NCBI GenBank assembly: GCA_963693285.1
Contig: OY848921.1
Location: forward strand, 5,141,497-5,205,496
Reading direction: 5' to 3'
DNA: 64,000 nucleotides
Origin: Xestospongia muta
Taxonomy: Eukaryota > Porifera > Demospongiae > Haplosclerida > Petrosiidae
A program made the position numbers and the translations under genes. Positions 1-28,400 of this stretch are shown here, in pieces; positions within the stretch are counted from its first letter, which is position 1, and the number at the start of each line of letters is the position of its first letter. The notes beneath the pieces are model-generated. The model was not told where the DNA came from and searched no databases. It worked only from the letters and a program-made list of their open reading frames with translations.

Positions 1-670
1 TTTTGGATTGATAACAAATGTGAACACCACAACATGTACAAAGAGCCTGGGAGGATTAGTACTGTACTCCAGCAAAACTAACTTGTTATTGAATTAATTT
101 AGTGAATGGGTATCTTTGGTCTAGCTCTAAATATTCCTAGGAGTGCATAGTGACAAGAAGGGTCTTTTCTCATTATGTGCTCATATTACTACATAATGCA
201 TGCCTATTAAGTCAGTGACAATTGTGTGCTCATTCACACTATGAATGTTACCACCAATGTAAGAAAGTATGGTGCTCCTTTTTTGGTGTATTCATTGATG
301 TCTTTTGTACTCTCAGATCTAGTGATATACGTGAATTTTTCACATACTTGAATATTTTCTGGAGCTATAAACATTAATGGGGAAACTAACTTTGTTTGTC
401 CTTTGCATTATCATTTCTGTAGTCTTGATCAATATGTCATAGTATAAGATCGTATTGATGTCTCTAGAGTATGGTGTTGTGTCAATAGAATTCTACTATC
501 ATGTATAGAATGACAGTTTTCTTAATAAAAAAACAATAATCATGAACCAATTATTGCACTTAGATTGTACAATAAATATCTATAAACAAGAACAATAAGG
601 ATTTAAAACAGTTACCAGTACAATTGCTATAATTCTCTTGCAAATGTACTGGATTACATATGACAGAAGA
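1..670. other. Intergenic, 3' flank of the phospho-lyase gene
   Basis: I see no coding exon, RNA gene or clear repeat here. The sequence is AT-rich with short homopolymer runs. It lies downstream of the minus-strand phospho-lyase stop codon and should hold its 3' UTR, but I found no perfect AATAAA on the minus strand within it. Confidence 0.5.
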
Positions 671-8724
<8,054 letters not shown>

Positions 8725-9054
8725 TGCCTAGAGACTTCCTGAACTCTAACGGTAAACAATAAGGCGTGTACCCGCTAGTAACTAAGACAACAACTGAGTG
8801 ACTAATTTCTAATAGCGCGATTGTTTTCTCTTCGCAACAGTGTCACTTAAGTAAGAACAAATATAACCTGTTATCAATACAAGTTTTAATAATTGATTAA
8901 ACCTGTATTCGTATTATTAATTAATAATACAGTGTATTGTTATGTTATTGGTTTGTGTTTGGTGAATTTCTAATGAGGGGATCATGATCTTGAATGTTCT
9001 ATTTGAGGAGAGTCAGATTGACTTCTTTCTTGTTTAGTTCCCAGATTCTGACCA
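8725..9054. other. Intergenic between BCL7 and the phospho-lyase gene
   Basis: A 330-bp spacer between two minus-strand genes. It must contain the 3' UTR of BCL7 and the promoter of the phospho-lyase gene. The proximal 100 bp (about 8725-8830) is richer in GC and contains gcgcga, as at many promoters here. I see no other gene. Confidence 0.5.
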
Positions 9055-11076
9055 CTATCGACCATTGTCAAATCCTATCAAAACATTTTAGAGTTAAATT
9101 CAACCAGATCTAGCAAAAGTTGATAATAATTAAATGTAGTTCTATCCAGAGTGCTACCTAGCTACCTCGCACCTAGTCATACTTGTACCATGTGGATCTA
9201 TAATATTACGATATTTATTTACTTGTGTTTGTGAATGAAAAGTATATACTATATAATATTAGTTAGACAATAATTATTTTGCTCTGTGTTATGTTAATTG
9301 CAAAACTTTGATAAAATGCACAAAAAGTATAGACCTACTCAATACCTATTTATTTAATACAATTTTTATGGCATCAGATGTGCAAACTAAACATAGAAAT
9401 TAATTTAAAAAGTTATAGTAAACCATGTACATCTTAAACATACCAAACACACCCCAAACACACCTTTAGTATACCTACAGTATTCATAGCTTACCTTATC
9501 TAGTACAACTTGTTGTGTTAAATGTGCTATTATAATGATGATAAGGATCAATACAAGACTTGTTGGACTAACCTGTTATATTATTATCAGGTATTAGACT
9601 TGATTGTGTAGCATCAGACGAGTCTTCATCTTCCATTATGTTCTGTGGGAGGTTCTCTATCAATAAAAGATATCTTTAGTCTCAACACATACATGGACAA
9701 TGTACACAGAGATTATTAATCATTACATAGTGCAGTGATTCATATTCTCATCAATCCTCCTTTATGCAACTACTTATATACCTGAAGGAGTTAGATCTTG
9801 TGGTGTGAGGCTAGATGATAGAATTCCTACTCCATCAAGGGAAGCAGGATCACTTTGTGTTGGAAGTTCCATTGGCTGGTAGTACAAGACAGAGTTATAA
9901 GTAGCATTTCTTTCACATCATTAATACATAATCTTACATTTTCAATAATACTTGGGATACATACATATTACTGTCATCTACTTACTTCGTTCTCTTTGTT
10001 ATTGCCTTCTTCTTCTTCTTCTTTACTATCGTCTCTAACTATGAACATATAAAACATATTTTAAGTATTAATTTTCTTGTAGGTCACATGTCTATTTATA
10101 AGTGTATCTAACATTAAGTTAGAAAATAGATCCTAGTGTTGACTTAAAGAAGCTACAGAAAAGCTAATTTAAATTATTAGCCTGGATTTGAATTACTCCT
10201 GACATACATTCATTTTCCCAGACCACCCAGCACATATTTTAAAAAAGTGGGCATATTGCTAAATCTTTCACATAATACATTGAACAACTATCCACATATT
10301 TTGTCTTAAGTTCTGAATTATGATAATATTGTCATATGTTTTTCAATGTATTAATTATTGATCAGCGATTCATTAACTAGTTCAAAAAAAATTATTAAGT
10401 TCTAACTCTAAGATGAAGGGTCAGACAAGGTACCATATACTCTCAGCATTGACATCAGAAGGATATCTGTTTGAAACCACTAAGTATGTTTGTGTCCATA
10501 TACTAAGCTCAGAGCTTAGCAAACATTTGTTTAGAACCAAAAAGAAACTATTTAAATCTTGTACTCAATTCTACCAGATGTCAGACCCCTCACACTGAAA
10601 ATCTCATTCATTACTAATACTAAGAAACAAAGCAATTATTATTTGGATATCCATATGGCACTGCCTAACATTAAGTACAGTTAAGTAATCATACCTTATT
10701 CAAACAATATTACACCAAATATTATTACATAAGGAGTACCTGGTACCCATTTGTAGATCTTTACAGAATTTGACAAACCCAGATCCACCCATTGCTTTTC
10801 CCTAAAAGTTACAACAAATGGTACATTATACTATTACGTAAACAGTAATAAACAAACACATCTTTCATAATGTCAATTTAAACCAACTATGCAGAATTAC
10901 TAGCCTTCCATAATTGTTGTCAATATGGGTGTGGCCTGATTGTCAGTGATTGAAAGTAGGCGGTGCTGTATGTCTTACCATTTTCTGACTTTGTCTATAC
11001 TTTGTACAGCTCTTTTAATATCATCTCGCGCACGACTCCTCGTCTCTAACCGAAATGTACTCCTAGTTGAACTCAT
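9055..11076 (-). CDS. BCL7: BCL7 family protein, SWI/SNF (BAF) complex subunit
   Basis: BCL7 proteins are small, animal-type accessory subunits of the nuclear SWI/SNF (BAF) remodelling complex. The start is 11076. Exon 1 (10979-11076) encodes MSSTRSTFRLETRSRARDD and ends DDIKRAVQSIDKVRKW. Exon 2 (10740-10801) gives EKQWVDLGLSNSVKIYKWVP. Together these match the conserved BCL7 N-terminal block (ETRSRA..DIK...IEKVRKWEKKWV...IYKWVP). Exon 3 (9986-10038) is an acidic stretch, VRDDSKEEEEEGNNKENE. Exons 4 (9782-9875) and 5 (9573-9656) encode a Ser/Pro/Thr-rich tail including SLTPQDLTPS and MEDEDSSDATQSS. The last exon is uncertain. A splice at 9078-9081 in the phase left by exon 5 reaches a stop at 9055-9057 after a few residues. 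The alternative frame of that exon would continue through DLTMVDSGQNLGTK and ERSQSDSPQIE. The gene lies 88 bp downstream of the CDC45 stop codon. Confidence 0.9.
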
Positions 11077-11164
11077 AACTATTATGACTGATTATTAAAA
11101 GTGTCAGTTTGATAGTTATACGGAAATATACGAGATATAGGAGTCAATACGGACAATATAATAA

Positions 11165-19014
<7,850 letters not shown>

Positions 19015-19427
19015 GTTGAGTTTAAAATTTTGAATATCTGCCAAATTTTAGAGGGTGTGGTCAACATCTTGAACACACCTTCAACACGCCTTGCATGCAC
19101 TTTATGTATAGTTATTATAGTCAAGTATCGCCAGACGTTTTTTGGAGGGAGGTTCCTCCCACACTGAGATGTGACTTGTAAAACATTATAACATTACCTG
19201 TGTACTCGCATCACGAGTAATGTTATAATGGGGGATGCTCCCTCCCACACCTGAATAACATGACTCAATTGCATTGCATGTACAGGCAGAATTATGATGA
19301 TTTTTATACCTTCTTAGTGATCATTTTACCAACAGAAACCTTATGCAGTCTACTGTCTCTTCCTGTCTGATGGACTACTTATAAGAGATGTAAACATCAC
19401 AACCTTTATTGCAAACTAGCTCAAGCC
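19015..19427. promoter_or_regulatory. Shared divergent promoter region, CDC45 / RECK-like gene
   Basis: CDC45 (minus) and the RECK-like gene (plus) are transcribed away from each other from this 413-bp spacer, which must hold both promoters and 5' UTRs. It contains a perfect 14-bp inverted repeat (19184-19197 and 19217-19230, 19-nt loop). Two copies of a cctcccacac motif flank it (about 19155-19164 and 19241-19250). A bidirectional promoter is inferred from the layout only. Confidence 0.55.
19184..19230. repeat. Perfect 14-bp inverted repeat between divergent genes
   Basis: The left arm is cattataacattac and the right arm is its exact complement, gtaatgttataatg, separated by 19 nt. Either DNA-level or RNA hairpin use is possible; it may also be the core of a small fold-back element, since similar cctcccacac boxes lie on both sides. 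Confidence 0.8.
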
Positions 19428-20487
19428 ATGGCAGGAAAGTATATTGGTAAATTTACTACTCTAGCCCAATGATATATAGTAATGATCTCTCATTTTATAG
19501 GACTGTTTGCACTATTTGTGTTTTGCATCTGTGTCACCACAGATGCTATTAATCTTAGTTAGTTAATATTCATTTAATATGGAGCTTTGTTATTTATCTG
19601 TTATTCCATTAGGAGACTGTAGACAGCAGAGGAAATATTATAACTACATTCAATGTAGAGATGGGAAGTTCAACCCAATTCAGTGCGAAAGCGACCGCTG
19701 TGTGTGTGTCAATACTACTACTGGTGTTCCATTGAGTGGAGGAATCACTTTTAGAGAAGGTACACGAAATGAAACTTATTGCAAAAAGTGTAAGTGGCTG
19801 TATAACACCCAACATTGATGTGTGTCATAACTGTGCATTGCTTTTTCTAGTGGAGGAATGTGGACACTTTTTTTGTTTACTCTTTTGTCCTTATGGTTTC
19901 AAAGTAAATGATAAAGGCTGTAAGGTGTGTGAGTGTAAAAAAGGTGTGTTTATTACAGGCTTACTCAATAGTGTCATTATTTATGTCTTTTTTGTTATAG
20001 TTAACTGTACTTATTACAGTCCACTTTCCTTGGTCAATAAATGCCATAATCGCTGCATCAGAAGTGATAGGATATGTTATTGGTGTGACCACAGCTGTAA
20101 CAATAGCAGTAAGTATTTTAATAATAATAATGATATTGCCAAAATAAAAGTGAAGATGATAGCCAATATTTAAGTTAATTAACAGTAATTATATTCAGTT
20201 GCTACTTGTAAGTATTTGTTCAAACATGTCAATGTTTGCATTCTTATTAGTAAGGTTCTAATGTGATAAGTGCTAACTATGCCAAGCTAAGTTAAATAGG
20301 ATATGATAGCCAAATTTTATTATCATAGATGAAACAACACCTGTCAGATGTGGTGTCAATGAGGACTATGTCAAACTGGGATATGGCTGGGGTACTTGTG
20401 TACCAAGTAAATATATGTACTAAATGTAGTGTTATCAGGTGAAAATTTTATAGAATTAAAGAAAAATGAAACTTGTGAGAGATCAAT

Positions 20488-20525
<38 letters not shown>

Positions 20526-23296
20526 ATGATGATTATGATGATTATCATGATTATGATGATGATGATGATGATGATGATGATCCAAAGCTCACAAGTGAAC
20601 AATTAGCACTAATAAGTTCAGATGAAGAAGATGAAATGATGAAGGAAGAAAATAATCGCCTCAGGAAAGTTCTTTTAGGTTCTTCTGCTCGCCATGCTGC
20701 TAGGAGAATACACAAAGCTATTAGGAAATGTCGTGATGGTCAATATTGTAAGAAGACTGGGTTAAAGAAAGGAAAATGTAAAGATAAAAATAACAATGGT
20801 AATAAATAATTAATATTATTTAGACATCTTATGAAATCGCTTTTCTTCCTAAAGGTCCCTGCTATCGACAAAATAAACTCAAAAACGAAACTGATCGATG
20901 TGATAACAATGGCTACTATAAACCTCGTTTTTGTCATATAATTGGAAGGTCTCGTAGAATCCGATGTGTTTGTGTACACCCTATCAATGGAACAGAACTG
21001 CTTGACACAAAAACTACATTTGATGATAGTGGCAATGATGATGATAATGAAGTATTAAGACCAAAATGTACAATTAAAGGTTAGTAGATCATGGCAAGGG
21101 TGGTGGAATCAATGACACATGCATACCAATCTAAAGAGTTCATACTTACAACAACTTTGTGATACCTTTAACACTACCATTGCACTATATAAGGAAGCAT
21201 GTCAATAGAATATGTTGTCATTAAGAATGTCCAAACCAGCTGCTAATGTTGTTTTAATAACACCAAATTTGTCCTCATAATTTCATTCCAAACCATTAAC
21301 TTGTCTTGTGATTTCCCTTAAATGTACTTACATTGATAAGTGTGTTTTTATTTTGATTGTGTATTCATTGTAGTCTATGGCTTCTGCAAAGTAAATTACA
21401 GAGGTCGTACTTATCGTGTCAAACATGGAGGACGTCATGTAGACTACTGTCGCTGCCGAGCTTGCAAGTGTTATTTTGGTCGATTGTTTTGTGTTAAGAG
21501 GACAAATTGTACTGGTTGTCCTACAACTCCTAAAAATTGTACACTGAGTAATGGAAGTGTTATACAGCATGGAAAAATTGGAAAGGATGATTGCAACTGG
21601 TGAGAAATGACTCTTTGGTTTTAATAATTACAATTCCTTCTTTTAAGGTGTGGTTGTAGAAATGGCGAACTCTATTGTACAAAAAGGGATTGTGATAATG
21701 ACACTAGTCCATGTGCTAGATGTCGTTATCAAAAAGTGGATAAAGTTTGTGGACGCAATGGAAAGACCTACATTAACCGATGTTATGCTATATACTGTGC
21801 TGGTATAGCTTCTGTTGATCTTTTTGATGGACCTTGTCCAATAATTGTAAGTAAATTATTATCCAAGAAAAGTTGTCTTGTGACATAGCAGCGTTGCTAA
21901 AAAGCAATTGATAATTTATCATCTTCACCTTATATAGAAGTGATATTAAATTGTTTGCATTAAAAGATACCATGTACGTAGCAGGTATATCCTGACTTAC
22001 AATCACATGAAGATATCTTATGCAACTGTATCATATGATCACACACTCCTTGTTTAGAATCCGTGTCGGCTCTATCCATGTGATAGTGGTGAGATATGTC
22101 TTCGTAAAGGAGGAGTATGTTGTTTGGCTCGAGGAGGATGCCAACCTGAAAAAATCAGAATCTGTGGTAAGCATTTAGTGTTAGCTGCATGTACATGTAT
22201 ATGTATTATTTGCAGTGAATATCACTTCCTTACCTTGTGATGGTGATCCTATGGTCAATGAGACCAATAACAATGACAATGGTGGTGATAGTGATGGTTA
22301 TGGTTTAGGAGATGGTGACACTGATCCAGATGATACCTCAATCTGTGCTACAAATGGAAAGACATACAGTGCTATTTGTCATTTGTTACAAAATACAGCC
22401 AATGTCCATGTATTTCATGCTGGAAGGTGTAATGCCTCACAGTGTAAAGGAGGACCTGTAAGTTTTATTGTGATAACTATCATTCATTGACTGTGAGATA
22501 GGTGTGTGGTACTGATGGTGTCACATATGAAAATATCTGTGTTCTGCGTACACGATCTGGTAATGCTCGTGTGGATTATCGTGGTCCTTGTGTTGACGAT
22601 GACGATGACAATAACAATCGAACTAGAGATGACATCTGTAAAATTGTTCGAAGGAAAGGACTCTGTACTTATAATAGTAATAATTGCCGTTATCTGGTGC
22701 GTCCAGTTTTGGGCTGTTGTCCTGTGTGTGGTAAGAGATGACAAGAATAGATCTAGTACTTTCATTATTATTATGATATAAAGGTGGAGCTTTATTGGCA
22801 ATTCTTGATCATGAAAGTCTTCGGAATGCAGTAGAAATTGATGATAGTCTGGACACCCTTGATGATTTAGTTCAGCGAGTAATTAATCATGATTTGTTCT
22901 TGAATGTTACAGAGAAGTAAGTTAAAACAATATCACTGATTTTGGCATTATGTAGTGTTACGTTACAGATGTAAAATTATAGCATCTCTAACTGCTGGTG
23001 GAAACATTGAGTTTGTAATCCATGCCATTCTTAACAAGACAGATGACAGGCTCTTTTGTCATAACAAGACAACTGATATAGTGATGGCTCTCACTAATAC
23101 ATTAACTACCGATCCATCCTATCCATCTTCATACCAATACATTGTTGGAGGTAGTGAAGCACCTAGAGCTGAAGCTCAAAGTTCTACTACTCCTCCCACT
23201 AACAGTACTATCCCAACAAGTGGGTCATCATTACTCACTTCCGTCTCTTTGCTATTCATTGTGATGATAGCAGTGGTCATTTTTTTGTTCTTTTAA
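19428..23296 (+). CDS. RECK-like cysteine-rich protease-inhibitor protein, likely membrane-anchored
   Basis: A gene of about 15 short exons encoding roughly 900 residues. The start at 19428 gives MAGKYIG spliced (about 19446 to 19501) to LFALFVFCICVTTDA, a clear signal peptide. Domains follow in order. A thyroglobulin type-1 module (19613-19790) ends CVCV where CWCV is usual. An antistasin-like module (about 19850-19943) has CPYGFKVNDKGCKVCEC. Next come a Cys-rich exon (20001-20109) and a poly-Asp exon (about 20440-20800). A second thyroglobulin-like exon (20854-21080) and VWC-like Cys-rich exons (21374-21848) follow. Three Kazal-type motifs are CGRNGKTYINRC, CATNGKTYSAIC and CGTDGVTYENIC. 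The C-terminal part starts CCPVCGGALLAILD, closely like the segment after the Kazal motifs of RECK, a GPI-anchored regulator of metalloproteases and Wnt7 signalling. The protein ends in a Ser/Thr-rich linker and a hydrophobic tail (SVSLLFIVMIAVVIFLFF), fitting a GPI signal or a membrane segment. Exact splice sites are inferred. Confidence 0.82.
20489..20581 (+). repeat. Coding (GAT)n repeat giving a poly-Asp tract
   Basis: GAT codons interrupted by TAT and CAT encode a run of Asp with Tyr and His punctuation inside the RECK-like protein. The frame is open across it. Length variation would come in whole codons. Confidence 0.9.
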
Positions 23297-23929
23297 CATA
23301 TGAACTACATACTTCAGTAAAATCCCCATCTTTTTGTAGATTTTGTAGGATAGGAATGCATGCGTTCTTAATTGTATATGATCTTATGTTGCATTTTTTT
23401 AATGTTTAAAACTAAATTATTAATTTTTTAGAAGTAATAAATTAAGTGAAATACAATACTGTCCATTAACATATATAGCATGATTACATTATTACTGAAT
23501 GAGAAGGGTGAGAACTGCAATGTATCAAGTGACAACTAATCTGACTAATTAACCAGATTGCAGACATCATGTGATACTGGAATTACATATACTATTTAAT
23601 TACAAAACAGACATATCTACTGATGTATTATAGTCATGTTGATTGTTATAATTTATGTTTTTATTATATACATAGCTACATGTTCTAATTATTCTATATA
23701 GAACATTTAATTAGAAATATAATATTCCTATAGTGTTACTTCTTTGAGTATGTTCAATTAAGGCAATCCACACTGTGACTAATACTGTGTTAACAACTTA
23801 ACGTATGAAAAGCACGTGATACCCTACTTACATCTGTGAAGTACTTCTGTTGTTCCATGTTACTCAAATTATGAAGTTACAAGTCATTTCTATAATTATT
23901 ATAATTAGCTATAATATAATTATTATTAA
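23297..23929. other. Intergenic between convergent genes
   Basis: AT-rich 3' flank of the RECK-like gene. Apart from the polyadenylation hexamer I see no gene or clear repeat. Confidence 0.5.
23436..23441 (+). terminator. Candidate polyadenylation signal of the RECK-like gene
   Basis: AATAAA about 140 nt after the stop codon at 23294-23296. It is the first such hexamer downstream on the plus strand. Confidence 0.5.
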
Positions 23930-24490
23930 CAATTTATGATGTAGAGCTTTGTAACAATTGTTAACAGCATTTTTTGAAAATATGAAATAATAATAATATA
24001 GATTTATATTTCCAAAAATGTGATAGCTAAAATAAATCTTTGTTATCTAAAACTACGATCACAAGTGTTATTTGTTAGTTTTATTATGTGTAGTAGCAGA
24101 GGACGATACTATACCACCACTATCACTTTGACTACTTTGTAAATCTCTAAAACGTTATGAGTTATTGTGGGCATGCTTCAAAATGAATTTACACATCACT
24201 AAAATAAATTAATTCTTTAACCTATTCATGTACATTTTGGTTGCATGAATCCCTACAAAATGCATTGAGTGTATATGTCATAGTAACAGCCCTAGACATC
24301 AGCACTGGTCACAGATCATGATTTATATAAATGTCAAAGTATGCTGCGTGTAGTATAGAACACATTTTGACTTTGAACCCAGTTATGATCTTAGGACAGA
24401 TGTTTCTCCTGAACTTTTTCTCTTCGCTGCTCCTTTATCTTCTCTTCATGCCTTTTGTAACTGACTACCCATCTCTTGTACTAACTGAGG
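23930..24490 (-). pseudogene. Decayed duplicate of the 3' end of the coiled-coil gene
   Basis: This is a condensed, degenerate copy of the last exons and 3' flank of the minus-strand coiled-coil gene. Positions 23930-24050 match the flank at 25320-25450. Positions 24063-24155 match the final coding exon near 25465-25560 (gttagttttattatgtgtag against gctagttttattaggtgtag). Positions 24357-24490 match the exon at 26813-26955 (ttctcctgaactttttctct). The exons and introns between are missing or unrecognisable. No open frame of note remains. Confidence 0.8.
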
Positions 24491-24529
24491 TGACTGAACC
24501 CTGCTACTACTTGTAAACCACATGCTTTA

Positions 24530-25200
24530 GTCATAATCACATTACGTAGTCTTAGAGAAGGTGTTGACAAGTTAGTAACTCTCTTACATGCTCAATTGGA
24601 TAGCTGTTTATCCAATAAAAAACTAATTATAAAACATTTATCATCATCCAGGGAGTTAGAAGTTTCTCTTCAAAAAGTAACCACACATTACAACACTCAA
24701 CCAAGAAAGGAAGGTAAAGTAGCTGTATCATGTGGTGTGAGTCATCTTGTGAAGGATGAGATGTGGGAATGTCTTATCATTCACATGAAAGGTTCTGGTA
24801 CTAAAGTACAGATACCAAGGGAGGGGCAACCACAAAGTTGTACTACAGAACTTTTTAATGTTATTTGCTGTGTCTGTTGAATATTCATATATTCTAAGAA
24901 GATTTATGTCAACTATGTCTAATACCAATATTGTGTCTGTACAACAAGTACAAAATCAATTTTTTTGGGATAAATTCATACATCATAATGTTTGATTGAA
25001 CAAAATATGGTGGACAGGCTAATGAAAATTTGTTCCATGGAACAACAGGAAATAATCCACAACAAATTGTGGATTTGATATGTTATTCAGTGCTGAAGGC
25101 ATGTGGAGTTAACCCAACTATTTTGCAGTTAATAGTAGCTATACTGTAATATATATGCATATACTTTTACAAATGGACATAAGCAAGTGTTCCTTGGCTG
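24530..25200 (+). pseudogene. Broken PARP14-like fragment (pseudogene E)
   Basis: Translations in more than one frame match the end of the PARP14-like genes in this window, from the KH-like segment before the catalytic domain to about two thirds of the ART domain. Examples are SSRELEVSLQKVTTHYNTQP (compare 40576-40640), CGVSHLVKDE and the disrupted LFHGTTGNNPQQI. A remnant AYTFTNGHKQVFLG near 25150-25190 is closest to gene C. Stops and frameshifts interrupt it at about 24878, 24995 and after 25070, and the ART C-terminus is absent. It sits between the decayed duplicate of the coiled-coil gene's 3' end and the gene itself. Confidence 0.85.
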
Positions 25201-25472
25201 TAGATAAAACATCTCACCACTGTTTTATCCCAATGAAAGTAACCTATATTAACACATTTCTACATGTTCCTCGAGCCCTCAACAAAGAAAATGTGGTGGC
25301 TTCTATTCTATTCTGTTATTAACTACAAACAATTTATGATGAGAGCTTTGTAGACAATTGTTACAATACATTTTGAAAATAAATATTTCAGAATAGTCAT
25401 GTAGATTTAATATTACAAAGAATGTGATAACTAAAATAATTTTTTATAATCCAAAGTTGAGATCTAATAGTG

Positions 25473-28400
25473 TTATTTGCTAGTTTTATTAGGTGTAGTA
25501 GGAGAGGGAGACACTGTACCACTGTCACTATGACTACGCTGCAAATCTTTAATTCTATCTTCTAAATGTCTAAAAGATAAAAGACCAGAACATTGTATAA
25601 ACAAAATAAGGCGGAAAAAATTTGAATGACTTGTCAGAATAATCACTTGTGTATAACATCACACAAGAACCGACAAGGTGCTTCTGCTTCATAAACGACA
25701 TCACAACACTGTACAATCCAATGTAGCATTAAAATATCACAAATATAATATAGCTAAAGTGCTCTATGCATGTCGTGCTACAAATGTAACATGAGTAATG
25801 TCAACAAGCCCAACAGACAAGGGTTTCTTACATCAGTTAATATTATGTCCACACTTCCACAGTATAATACATTAAATAGTTAATACTAGTACTAAATATT
25901 ATTCAGATAGATGGGCAAAAAATAGAGATATGGTTAAATAAAATATTGTATTTATACTAACTGTGATGACTTGTATGACTCAAGTAGTGAGTGAGAATGG
26001 TGAGTCATTTGAGACTGCATCTGTCCCATGTCATCTCTATATAAGGAATAAATCACAAGTTATATATATATATATATATCATATTGATAAAAATAACACC
26101 AACTAAACTCTATCAAATTTGAGTTTAATCCCTGATGCATTGTGTTATATCTCAGTATAGAAATAAGCTAGAGAGAAGTGATTTATACCATTCAATATAT
26201 CTTGCAAATCCAATTTAAAATATGCAAAAACTAGAGTGCTAGTAGTTCAGAAACTAAATATTCCTATATAAAGTGAATGACTTTTTTGCATTCCACCATG
26301 ACGTGATGTCATGCATAATTTGCATATTATTAATGAATGCTGATGCAAACATTTACTAGCAGTAGCAAAAATGTTTCAAAACAATGGAAAACGTCTTTTA
26401 TAGCAAAAACTTGACAGACTAAAAAGGAAGGAACAGCAAAGAAAAATGAAATGCTTGCAAGAAGTATAAGATATGAGGCCACACCTAACATAGGTTGAGG
26501 ATGTTTTAAATAAATGAATTCCATAAACCTGCTGTCAAACTCAAATTGGATAGAATATATACATGTGATCAAAATGTATTATATATGTAGGACCATGAAT
26601 ACATAAACATAACAAATATAACTGTATCATGTGCAAAGCATATCTTTACAATAACAATACTACATGAAATTGACTCACTTCAAAGACCGCAAACATGATT
26701 GTAAATTCTTGAGTGTTCTAGAAAAAGTCGACAATAATAACATATCATGATTTATATAATTATATGCAAAAGTAAGATGCTTATTGTGGACCATGTAGTA
26801 TTGTACATACTTAGATTTTGAGCCCAGTTGTGATTTTAGGACAGATATTTCTCCTGAACTTTTTCTCTCAGCTGCTTCTTCACCTTCTCTTCGTGCCCTT
26901 TGTAACTGACTACCCATCTCTTGCACTAACTGAGTCTGGTATCTCCCATTATCTAGTAATGAGAGAGAGAGAGACATAGAGCCATAAAGACCGTGCACAT
27001 ATGGGTTAGCATTACCCACCCTTTACAACTTTACATACTGAGGAAGATATCACAACACCACATTAGACATTACATTATATATACATGTAGATATTACAAT
27101 ATTAACAGCAACTAACCTTTGATGTCATCCTCACTATCTGTTGTTGGTAGTGATTTATGTAGAGCTAATTGAGCTTTCTTCAGGGACTCTATTTCAAGGC
27201 TCTGTCTTTCTTGAACATGACGATAATGGGCTAACTATACAATATAGAAATAACAATTGTTAATATCAGCAAAAGCTTAAGGAGTGAAATAAGCTATTTT
27301 TATTTACTTTCAAATGTAACACGAGTTATCACTATATTTACAATCAATACATAAACGTATGCACATTGTCTAACTTCTTCTTGGGATTGCTGGAATTGGT
27401 CTTGAGCTAATTTTAATTCTTGTTGCAAGAAATCCACAAGATGAGTCTTTTCCTGAAGTTCTCTATTAGTACTTTTACTAGTTGACTGTACATTAGATAA
27501 CTGTTGTTTTAAAGTACGTACCTCAGCCTATAATAAAAATAAAGACAGTCGTACCATATATGGCATATAAACTTAATTTATAATATTGTCTACTTAAAAG
27601 TGACCACAATGTTTTCTAACCCAAATAATTTATGTGACAAACCCAAATCACTAAAAAATACATGTAGCATATACACTATACATGTACTACAGCTGTAAAT
27701 ATATAACATACCTGAAGATCGTTTTTCACTTGTTCCAACATACTAACTTGCTCTTTGAGTAATTGTAATTCTCTTTCATTTGATGGTAAAGATTTGAGAT
27801 GTACTAGTTCTTCTTCCTTCATTGCCAATTGTCTTTGAGTATCATTAGCTCGTTGTTTTTCTAACAAAGCATTGTTAAGTGCTTGTTCAAGCTCAGACTT
27901 GAGATGGCTATCATTATCTTGTAGAGTAGCTATGGTACTGTTTAGCTCCGATATCTTACGGTCTTTGTCTCTGAGTAAAGAGCTGGTTTCTGAGGTTAGT
28001 TGTGTCAGTTGAGATTCCTTTTGTGCTAAAGAGTTCTCTAGTGAACTAGCATGTTCACGCATACATTGCTGAGCTGTATTGATACCAGCTAGACGACCTT
28101 TGAGACGTTCTATTTCAACAGCTAACTCACTTTTTTCTCGTTTGAGTTGATCTTCAATTTCAAGTGCATTTTCTTTTAGTTGTTGAGCTACTAAACAGCT
28201 TGCTCTCTCTATCTCTGCTACACGATCAGTTTCTTCTTCTAGTCTTTCTCTGAGTTCTGAATTCTCTTCTTCAAGTGTTATCTTGGATTCTTGAAGGCAT
28301 TGAATATCTTGATCTTTCTCTTGAAGTACAAGTTGTAGAGCCTCTGTGTCTTTGGTATTAGCAGACTCAGGTACAACCTAACAAAGGAAAGTGTTCATAG

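Noticed and set aside
24530..25200. Fragment E as a working small PARP gene
   Set aside because: Several frame changes and stops are present and the ART C-terminus is missing.
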